DNA of 64,000 nt from Phytophthora colocasiae (Eukaryota; Oomycota; Peronosporomycetes; Peronosporales; Peronosporaceae), in NCBI GenBank assembly GCA_018806915.1, contig JAGKQI010000093.1:620001-684000 (forward strand), written 5' to 3'. The first letter of the stretch is position 1. Each line of letters starts with the position of its first letter. The position numbers were made by a program, and so were the translations under genes. The notes beneath the pieces are model-generated. The model made no database searches. It had not been told where the DNA came from and was given only the letters and a program-made list of their open reading frames with translations. Positions 48,503 to 57,044 of the stretch are shown here, piece after piece.

Positions 48503-50542
48503 TTAAAAGTAGCTAAAGCTGAACGCGATCGGTTTTCCAGTGCCGTTGATGTTCTGTCGGTAGATATTTTCGTTTAGTTGCGCCACCTCCAACACACCCT
48601 TGGTTCCCACTGGAGCAGAGATTGTCACTGTAAGAGTATCATTGCTGGTAAAATCCCAGCCGGCATATAAATCGCCGTACGGAGTCCTCACAGTCGCATT
48701 AGCATTCGTGAGCCCCAGTCCCGTTACCAGCGGCTTCACTTTCCACCGGCGGAATCCGAACTCCACCGGTCGAATACCCGCCACGTAGTTGGTTAACGCG
48801 TAGGTAGGCGCTCCTCCCCACGGGTGGCTTAACGATCTAGTCCAGGCTCCAGCGACTGCCCAACATACTCCCAGCTAGCGCCAGAACGGTATTTCTCATC
48901 AGAGATCATGGCGACCCAGAGGTTGTCCAACAAGAAAACAGCCTCGTCGACATGTCCAGATTGTAGCACTGCATCCAGTAGAAATCCGTTCGTGTTGGGC
49001 GAGATCTGGGATGTTTTATCCGTTGTGCTTGTATCTAAATACCCAGGACTTTGATACTGCCCATTTGAAGCTTGGTAGCTGAGCAAATACTGCCAAGTAC
49101 CGGTAATCTGCTCAGGTTTCGAGTTTGCTACCCCCATGATCCGAGTCGTGTGGTAGAAATCGCCTAACCAAATGTATCGATCTCTCTTGGCACCATCCAG
49201 GCATGCTCCGTACGTGTTAGATTGTACGCCAAACTCCGGAAGTACCAGATTCTCGTCCACCATTGGGTTAAAGTAGAGCGTCTCGGAAGAATTCAAGCTC
49301 GTTGCTGTCACATTGCGCACGAACGAAGCTTGATCCTGCCAACCACCAAAGCCGATTGCCCCTTTCCCGGTGGTCGAGTAACCTTGAGATGAGAGTTGAG
49401 TCTCACTGTAGCCAAATTCAGAGATCGTCGCATTCAGAACGTGTTGACCATCCAACCAGAGTACCAGATTCCCTGCCGTTGAGTTCACTACGAGTTTCAC
49501 TGGATACCACACGTGTTCCTTCACTTTGAAAGGCACAGAATAGTTACCCAAGGGGTAACTTGTCATGGATGACGAGTTGACAAAGTCAAAGCCGTACACT
49601 AAACTCACAGTGTTGGCAGGGAATAACGTGCTGTTGATATTCACGTAAGTTGAATCAACCGGATATTCGGACGACAAGTGGAACATGAGAGAGCCTCGAT
49701 TGCCGGAAACATCATAGCCGACGTATAACCCAACACCTCCACGGATAATCTGGGTCTCAAATTCAAGAGTATAGTCACTCAAGTTCCACGTCTTGTAAGA
49801 TACTCCTGGACGTGTACCGGGTACGAATGTCCCGTTTTCTTTGGATGAACTCCACGATGATACCTGACTGCCAGCATCCACACAAGCAGCACTCACAGCT
49901 CGAGCTCCAAGTTCCCAGATCTTTTTGTAGTTGTCGTTGGAACACGAAAATTTGCCAGGAAGTATAGATAAATCGTCGATCACCTCGATGGAGGCTTTAA
50001 GACCGACAGCTTCGAATGCGACGGACTCACCACTAAGTAAACGAAGAGTCTGCCAACGCTGGCCAGCCTGACTCAGCATGGACGTCACTGTCACGCCAAT
50101 TTCGTATTGGCTGAAGCGGTGAGTCTCTACGCGACGGGAATTTGCGACTGCGGTGGCGAATTGTGACGGACCATCCGAGAAATTAGTTGAAAGCACTGGA
50201 AACTGTTCCGCGTACTTCACTTCGACATCCACCGGGCCATCGGAGACTGCAGATACCACGAAATACGGCAGACCAGCAACTTCGTAGTCGTAGTCGAGAG
50301 TAGCGACAGGTTTTTCGGCAGTAAGTGTGAAGCCGCTGGTGTAAGAAGTGGACCCCATAATTGGTCCCTTTCCTAGAGCGAACTTCTTGGGAGTGAAGAC
50401 GCCATAGTCGCTGCTTGCGTTCACCAACACTGCAACGATGTAGAGCGAGCTTCTTGGGGGTGAAGACGCCATAGTCGCTGCTTGCGTTCACCAACACCGC
50501 AACGTTGTAGAGCGCCGTCACCAATGCGATGATGTCGTGCAT
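48503..50542 (-). pseudogene. GH78 alpha-L-rhamnosidase-like enzyme, damaged
   Basis: The native start is probably the ATG at 50542 (MHDIIALVTALYNVAVLV, a signal peptide). A 67-bp tandem duplication just after it changes the phase, so the long frame now starts at 50472. That frame holds an N-terminal beta domain (VATLDYDYEVAGLPYFVVSA), a concanavalin-like insert of about 190 residues (LEFETQIIRGGVGLYVGYD ... LVLWLDGQHVLNA), and the GH78 catalytic signature LDGAKRDRYIWLGDF with ASWEYVG further on. The (alpha/alpha)6 barrel looks about 200 residues short between SPGYLDTS and the SPNTNGFLLDA helix. A second shift at about 48835 separates the conserved SHPWGGAPTYALTNY C-terminus (48503-48835). 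GH78 enzymes release rhamnose from plant polymers or glycosides. Confidence 0.75.
50385..50518 (-). repeat. 67-bp tandem duplication in GH78 signal-peptide region
   Basis: Two units of 67 bp differ at a few positions; each encodes VAVLVNASSDYGVFTPKK in its own phase. Because 67 is not a multiple of three, the duplication throws the second unit and the rest of the gene out of frame with the original ATG. Confidence 0.85.
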
Positions 50543-51148
50543 GGGGAAGTAGTTAAACTGAAAATGAAGTGCGAGAGTCTCGACCTTGCAAGATGTCTGG
50601 ACGTGGTTGAAGTGACAATTCTCAGCGGATTACATGAACGCAGGTGTCATTGACAGTGTCAAGCATCAACAGTTGGTCCGGGAGGTAGTCCAACGGTGCA
50701 GTCGACGTCACTGCCAGTAACTGCGCTGCCCTACGAAGCGAAACACTTAGTGAACGTGATTCTTGCTGCGCCGTGACGTGATCGAGCAGCTCTTGTTGAA
50801 GCTTCTCTTTACATTGAAGTGATCAAGAAGGACAGAGATTTCGTTACAAGCATTTTTCGCTGTGATAAGTAGATCATTCGCCGCAGCCATCGCCCTCGAC
50901 CATATTGGACGTTGTGTACATTGTGCACTGTACAGTACTAGCAAATCGATGTGCCACTTCAACCTGCCGCGGTTGATGCCATTGTGGAAACGATGCAGCA
51001 TCAACCGTAGCACGATCTCTCGAAACGTGATTAACGATGCGGGATGCAACAACGAAGTCACTAGCGTCGCGTATGCAAGGTCATATCCGATGTCTTCCTC
51101 ATTTCCAATTTCGCCGACCACTGCACAAGCCCCGGTGTTCGTTCCAAC
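50543..51148. other. Divergent promoter region between two GH78 genes
   Basis: 606 bp between the diverging GH78 genes. A minus-strand frame of 124 residues (50747-51121) fills much of it and has no recognised domain; it may be chance or an old insertion. No promoter element could be fixed by eye. Confidence 0.4.
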
Positions 51149-51817
51149 ATGCGTAGGATCAGCTTCACCCTGGTGTTGGCTCCAGTGCTGGTCGCTGTCT
51201 GTCTTGCCGACAATCTCGACAAATATGGCGTCTTCACCCCCAAGAAAATTGCTCTAGGCTCGGCACCGACCATCACCGGTCAGAGCTACTCCGGCGGATT
51301 TACATTGTCAAAGGATACACCGTTGGCCACACTCGACTACGACTACGAAGTCGCAGGACTGCCATACTTTGTAGTCTCCTCCGTCTCGAATGGACCGGTG
51401 GAGGTCGAAGTCAAGTATGCAGAGCAATTCCCAGCGCTCTCGGTCAACTACTCGGAAGGGATTTCGCAGTTCATCACGTCCACTGCCAACTCCCGTCGGG
51501 TCGAGACTCATTGATAGTGAAACTGGAGTCACGATCACCTCAATGCTCAGTCAAGCTGGTCAAAGATGGCAGTCGTTGCGTCTCATTAAAGGCGACGCCA
51601 TCACGTTCGAGACGGTTGGCTTGCAGGCGTCCGTAGAGGTGATCGAAGACCTGGCTACTCTTCCCGGGAAGTTTTCAAGCTCCAACGCAAAGTACGACGA
51701 GATCTGGACACTGGGTGCGCGCGCTGTGACCGCTGCCTGCTTGGATGCCGGCAGCCAGGTGCCGTCCTGGAGCTCGTCCGAGGAAAACGGCACGTTTGTT
51801 CCCGGTACGCGTCCGGG
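51149..51817 (+). pseudogene. GH78 alpha-L-rhamnosidase-like enzyme, truncated by a MITE
   Basis: The ATG at 51149 opens a good signal peptide (MRRISFTLVLAPVLVAVCLA), then YGVFTPKKIALG, closely matching the minus-strand paralogue. A small deletion at 51512-51525, just after SRRVETH, replaces the HRFSQYEIG region with stops and shifts the frame. The homology continues as ETGVTITSMLSQAGQRWQSLRL to GTFVPGTRPG, where a 515-bp element has inserted. Nothing similar to the concanavalin-like insert or catalytic barrel follows within the window, so the gene was cut short as well as interrupted. Confidence 0.8.
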
Positions 51818-52332
51818 GAAAAATATTTTTTTCGAGCAAATGCCGGATGGTTCGCAAGCAAACAGAAATCAAAGTGGTTTTTCAAGCAAAAAAGTAAGCC
51901 AAGCAAATTTAAGTAATCAATATATAAATCTCTCGCTTCCCTGTCTTGCCTCTTAGTGCGTGAAGGTTCCACCCGTAGCATGCGTATACGAGATCATTAC
52001 AAGCCTCCTTGGTGGCTAAACTACCGACTAGTTCATACCGCTTACGCCCCTGGATTGTACGTGGGTGTCCGATTCTACGTCGTACTCTGAGCTGTCTGCC
52101 ATGCTTCACAGATTCAGGCTTGTGTACTTCACTTTTGGTTTAGTAGTGGGCCGCTCTTATGTGCTTGTATTCCTGGAGAAGATCGTTTTGTATTTTGTAA
52201 CTTCTTGTCAAAATCCACAAGTCCTTAAGTTCGCATAGCTGCTTGCGAACCATCCGATTTGCTTGAAAAGTCACCATGAAACGGGGTTGCTTGGTAAAAA
52301 ACTTTTTTTTTGCTTGAAAAAAATCCGCACCC
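51818..52332. mobile_element. MITE with 10-bp target duplication (MULE-type)
   Basis: A 515-bp AT-rich insert is bounded by the direct repeat CGCGTCCGGG (51808-51817 and 52333-52342). Its ends are imperfect inverted repeats sharing ATTTTTTTC(G/A)AGCAAA. A second inverted match, GGATGGTTCGCAAGCA, lies at about 51846 and 52240-52258. A 9-11-bp duplication is typical of Mutator-like elements. It encodes nothing recognisable and cuts the GH78 gene. Confidence 0.65.
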
Positions 52333-52342
52333 CGCGTCCGGG

Positions 52343-52941
52343 TATTTCCGGTAGACTTTTATTTGGACCAACGCCGGTACAGGTCAAAACCGATCAATTG
52401 ACCAATTCCATTGACCAGGTGGGTTATTGATCGAAGTTGATCAATGAATTCCACAGTCCATCACGTACAATGCATACAGCATTTGACCCCCCCCCACGCA
52501 TTGCCGTACTTGTAACCTTCTGGAAAGAGGGAGGTCGGTGAGGTCGCGAAGCTGTGCGGTGTGTGTGGATCACTTAATCATAAACGGCACTTATATTATA
52601 AACTGAGCTGTAGGTAGCTAATTAAGGGGCTGAGCAAAGTATTGTCAGCAGTGTCAACAGTTCACTAGCAACACGATAATTGACCTTATACAATAGCCAA
52701 CCTGGTACCTCTGGGCTGAAGGGTATGCAGATACCAGCGTCGGAAGTTCTTGCGAGGCGAAGACTTTATCTGTTGTATTGTTCCTGGCCCTAACGACAAG
52801 ATAAATAGCTACGGACGTCAACTATGTAGAGCTACGGTGCTGGTGGAAGTGCAAATTAATGTGATGACTATAACTACTGAGAGCAACAAATAAGCAAAAA
52901 CGACAAGTTCTCTCTCCTGATGATCTTCTATTCGAACATGA
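52343..52941. other. Intergenic
   Basis: No gene recognised. It includes a run of nine C (about 52487-52495). No continuation of the GH78 gene was detected. Confidence 0.4.
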
Positions 52942-54278
52942 CTAAGGCGCGAACATGCCGCTATTCCGTCCCCACACACGCTGACAACTTGGAGTAGGCC
53001 GCGACGTCACTCGGGCTGCTTTTACTTGCCACTCAGGAGGAACTTCAACAACGCCGTGCAGGTCGGCTCCAAAGTGTCTTCGTCTAGCCCTATGTGCGCT
53101 TCGGATGACTTGCTCACGCTGGACTACTAAGACTTCTTCAGGTATAAATCTTCTCTTTTTTGCTTCCAAAAACACGCTCTGCCGTCAAATTCATTTGCGA
53201 TATTGCCAGATCATCAGTTCGCTCTTTCATCGCCTCCACGACATCAACTCCAGGTGCAGTTACCGTGCGCTTGATTGAGCATACATGTTCACCTGAAAAC
53301 TCTTAATTGTTTATCTTGATGATAAAATGTAGCTTCGCCTTGCACCCCGCGCTGCTTCTATATTGAATGCATCTGTACGATATCCTCTTCTCCGACTTGG
53401 TGTAACCAGTGTAAGCATATCCCCCTGCATGAAGGACAGTCCGCTTATCCGTGCGCTTGACGTTTGTAACAGGACGGTTAGTCACTCTGAAGGCTTCACC
53501 TCGAGGTATAGAACTCTGCATCGTACCACCCCAATCCCACAAACGCCTCCGTGTTGGGTTGTTACGCTCTGCGCGTCCGGATACGCTTGTATCACTGCTG
53601 TGTGGACTTGGCATTCGTCGTGACCGAGGGCGTCCAGTGTCGCTGGAATATGTGCGCCTGGAACGATGAGGCGATGGTGTAAAGCGTCTTCTTGGGCTTG
53701 AACTACGTCTACAAGTGCCACTACAGATGCTTGAGCTGCTGGAGCGACACCTTGGACGACTAGCCCTCTGACTCCGAGAGCTGCCACATGAGCTCTGACA
53801 ACTTGAGAGACTACGTCGGCGGCTCGACCTTCCAATGCGACGCGAAGGACTGGTCGAACGCCGCGGTCGGCGACTTGAGCGACTTCGTCGGTAGTTAAAG
53901 CGCGCGGCTTTCTCGGCTGCATGAGCGGCTTAGGGATCTTGAACGGCGTGGCACACTCCGTCGATGGTTGGAGGAACTACGACTCAAAGAAGACCGACAA
54001 CGAGGGCGCAAACTAGGGCGGTGCTGAGGGCTGAATCCCGTCGAGCGCCCAGCACTGAAAGATCGATGTCGCTGCTTCGAGTGGCCACGGCGATCGCGCC
54101 TTTCGTGGCGACTTCTCGCCGAACTAGGTGGATTGAATACACGGTCATTGGAACTACTGCACGCAGGATGACGTGGGGAACTTCCTTGGGGGGTGAAAGT
54201 ATCTTGGCTGTCCATTGCACTTACGTAGCGGTGCTTCGTGGCGTGGGAGGAAGAAGAGCGAATGCCGCTGTTGGTCAA
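52942..54278 (-). pseudogene. RS-rich FLYWCH/MULE transposase N-terminal relic
   Basis: From 54278 the minus strand encodes a serine/arginine-rich leader (SRSSSNHRRSVPRRSRSLSRSCSR). After a phase change near 53900 the RS-rich run continues (SRRRSLSSCQSSCGSSRSQRASR) and leads into a FLYWCH-type zinc finger at 53303-53400 (GGYAYTGYTKSE, SYRCIQYRSSAGCKAKLHF). After the stop at 53303, other phases carry GEHVCSIKR and APGVDVVEAMKERTDDLA, then VHRARRRHFGAD-like sequence at 52942-53175. This is the normal linker between FLYWCH and the catalytic core of oomycete MULE transposases. The core itself is absent. The long RS leader is unusual for a transposase. Confidence 0.6.
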
Positions 54279-54943
54279 CCAACCAAATTCGTACTTAAAG
54301 CCCTAATCGTGTTCAAAACCTTTGATCAAGTCCGAATTGACGTTTTGATCCGATTTGACCAGGGCGGGTATTGGTCCATTTAAAATCCTTCGGAAACGGA
54401 CTCTCCTTCTACGGCTCGGTGAATGTGCTATCGGCTTTGGAGGGTGACAGGGCAAGGCTTCTTACGTGGCAGATTGCGGATACCGGAGAACTTGCATCCA
54501 GCTGAGTATCAGCGTCTGTGATACTTGCTTTGTAAGCTGGCACGTGGAATCCAGCTGCCTTTAGAACGGTTCCTGCTTCGCATATTGAGCTCGTTGATGT
54601 TGGCACAGTAATGGTTGAACGTATCTGCATCGATTTGGATTGGATTGAACTACATACGATATGCATCTTCGTCTCGATCTCTCTTGCTACGGCGCTATGG
54701 CCCTCAACGGCGGCACGGCTTGACGCTCTTTACTCCACCTCCTCGAGCTGATAATCTCCGAGCGTCGCCACCTTAAGCAGCGGATATTACCTGCATCCGC
54801 TGCTGCTTCACTGCTTTCTGCACTTCTCTCTCGACGGGCGTTCGTGACGGGAGAAGCGTCAATACCTTAGGACAAACATGCCGGCCTTCTGCCAAGGCCG
54901 AACTGCAAACTCACACACTTTCTTGATCGCACAGGCGCCATGC
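54279..54943. other. Intergenic between MULE relic and PRODH
   Basis: No gene recognised. This spacer marks the change from transposon-rich to housekeeping sequence. Its last part should contain the 3' end of the proline dehydrogenase message. Confidence 0.45.
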
Positions 54944-56731
54944 TCACCCGAACATGCGGCGCTTGATCTCCGTGCGTAGCATGTTCATCTCCAGCTGCGC
55001 ACCGCTCATGAGACCCGAGTTCTCCTGGGCACGGCGGATTAGGTACGGCAGCACCTCGTGAATAGGGCCATACGGCACGTACTTGAACACCTTGTACGCG
55101 TTGGCGCCGAGCGTGTACGACACGTGGTCGCACATGCCGAGCAGTTGACCGAAGTAGACACCGCCAGTGGCACGGCTAATGCCGATGTCCTGCATCTGCT
55201 GCACCGTGTTCACAACGGACTTCTCGTTGTGTGAGGCCACCATGAAACTCGCGAGGTGGTTGTTGTGCAGCAGCTTCGAAACCTGCGCGTCGTAGTTAAC
55301 GTGAGTATCCTCGATGGTATCGTGGATCGGGTCGGCATATCCCTTGTCGCGAGCACGCTTGCGTTCCTGCACCATGTAGGCGCCACGCACCAGCTTTGCA
55401 GCGAAGCGGAACTTCTCGCGACGAGCGCGTTCCAGGTCAATGTCGATGCGGTCGCTCGACATCTTCAGGTAGCACTGGAACGTGTTGTAAATGGTGTCCG
55501 CGCCGTCGCGGTTGTACTTACGCTGCAGGTTGAGTGTGAGGTGGTCGATGGCCGGCTGCATGTAGGTCTGTTCAGCGTCCACCATCAGCTTCACACCACG
55601 TTCAGCGGCGTCGTTAGCAAGCGACTCAAGGCGTGCAATCATGTTGCGCAGCTGAGTCTTTTCATTGTCGGAGAGCGGTTCTTCGTCAATGAACTGAGTG
55701 AGAGGGCCCATGGTCAGATCGAATGGGTCAAGGAAGCTCACCCAGTCCACGTAGTCGATCATTCCGTCTTTGGACGATTGATCGATCTCACTGAACAGCT
55801 TCTGGATCTCCTCTTCAGTGGCGTTCACACCGGCGTTGTGCAGACCGGCACTGAGCGTGGGGTAGTCAATCATGCGCTCAAGGTAGCGTGACTTGGCGCG
55901 CGAGAAGTTGGGGCCGTCCAGCGTGTGGAACAGCAGCTGAGCCTGTACAATGATAGCAGACATGCGCATGAGCAACTCCGGCTTGCCCAGCGCCGTGCAC
56001 TTGATAGCCACAAATGCCGGTTCACCGGCGGAAGCGGCTTCACTAGCGTCAATGATAGCGTGACGAGAGATGGCGGCGTTGGCATCACAAGCTGCCTCGC
56101 CGTCGTAGGCGTACGTACGCGCCGAGACCAAGTTCTGGTCCACACCATTAAGGTCACGCGGCTGCTCAACATCAGCTTCAGCGGCGAAGTCAAGAATGGC
56201 ACCAATACCAGCGCTTTCGAGCTTGCGGATGACGGGGCGGATCTCGTTCACGTCCTCTCCGGCGCAGAAGTGGCCGAAGAAGGTGGAGCGCAGCAGCGTG
56301 TCCGTGAACTTGGCGCCCGGGAACTTGTACGAGAGCTCGAGTAGTTCGCCGCTGTGTTGCACCAAAGGGCGGAACTGCGACATAAAGTACACCGCGTAGG
56401 CGCGCACCAGCTCAGGCGTCGACTTGGTGGCGAAGATGCGCTTTGTGTCCTGGAACTCTGTGGCCAGCGACTTTGATGACTTGCTCTGGTCCAGCGTCGA
56501 GTGCCCGTGCGTGGGGGCGTGCGCCACGGCAGCCGTCGGGGCGGCCGAGGACGGACGCGGCGACGCCGACGAAGACAGCGCCGCAACGGCCGAACGCTGC
56601 AGACTGCGGCGCGTCATAGCGGCGGCCGGCTTCGATAGGCGCGTGGAGGCGTGGCGAAGCATCGTCGACGGAGTGATGGTCACTTGAGCTTCACTTGGCA
56701 AGTTTTGAAGTGACCTGGGAATCCGGCGCAT
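54944..56731 (-). CDS. PRODH: Proline dehydrogenase with EF-hand-like insert
   Basis: A single open frame of 595 residues. The ATG at 56662 (MLRHASTRLSKPAAAMTRRSL) gives the better mitochondrial presequence: basic, with no acidic residue. The enzyme oxidises proline to pyrroline-5-carboxylate with FAD in the mitochondrion. Family hallmarks are LMVDAEQTYMQPAIDHL, YNTFQCYLK, KLVRGAYMVQER, FMVASHNE, YFGQLLGMCDHVSY, and YVPYGPIHEVLPYLIRRAQEN near the end. Residues 300-335 form an EF-hand-like insert (TEEEIQKLFSEIDQSSKDGMIDYVDW) in the barrel-preceding region, as also reported for animal PRODH; its first calcium ligand position is irregular. Intronless and divergent from the glycyl-tRNA synthetase gene. 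Confidence 0.95.
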   Translation of the reverse strand: MRRIPRSLQNLPSEAQVTITPSTMLRHASTRLSKPAAAMTRRSLQRSAVAALSSSASPRPSSAAPTAAVAHAPTHGHSTLDQSKSSKSLATEFQDTKRIFATKSTPELVRAYAVYFMSQFRPLVQHSGELLELSYKFPGAKFTDTLLRSTFFGHFCAGEDVNEIRPVIRKLESAGIGAILDFAAEADVEQPRDLNGVDQNLVSARTYAYDGEAACDANAAISRHAIIDASEAASAGEPAFVAIKCTALGKPELLMRMSAIIVQAQLLFHTLDGPNFSRAKSRYLERMIDYPTLSAGLHNAGVNATEEEIQKLFSEIDQSSKDGMIDYVDWVSFLDPFDLTMGPLTQFIDEEPLSDNEKTQLRNMIARLESLANDAAERGVKLMVDAEQTYMQPAIDHLTLNLQRKYNRDGADTIYNTFQCYLKMSSDRIDIDLERARREKFRFAAKLVRGAYMVQERKRARDKGYADPIHDTIEDTHVNYDAQVSKLLHNNHLASFMVASHNEKSVVNTVQQMQDIGISRATGGVYFGQLLGMCDHVSYTLGANAYKVFKYVPYGPIHEVLPYLIRRAQENSGLMSGAQLEMNMLRTEIKRRMFG

Positions 56732-57044
56732 TTTTCTCGTCTAATCATAGCGCTCGCTGCCTGTTTAGACTTGCCCTTGAAGTCGTTTGAACCACCAAGC
56801 GACATACGGGCAAAGCCGGGGCGAGTGTTTCACATCCCCTTTCTTTGTTCTGTGATGCACGAGCGTCAACTACGTCTTTTTTATGTGTGTAACGGTCATG
56901 ATGTTGAAGAGGTTTTCGAGAAGGAAGTGTGGACCACATCAGAAAAAGGACGTCCATGGGAAAATTCCCGTTGTCTTCCTTTTGACTGGTTTGAGCTGCT
57001 CAGTATACAAACCTCAAGTGAATTTGGCGAAAGATACAGCGAAC
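56732..57044. promoter_or_regulatory. Divergent PRODH / glycyl-tRNA synthetase region
   Basis: 313 bp separates the upstream-most PRODH ATG from the cytosolic-type start of glycyl-tRNA synthetase at 57045. Both promoters must lie here or overlap the upstream in-frame extension of the synthetase (56883-57044). No clear TATA box was seen. Confidence 0.5.

Noticed and set aside
55256..55891. 211-residue plus-strand frame antisense to PRODH
   Set aside because: It is a shadow of the highly conserved PRODH coding strand, with composition expected from reverse reading.
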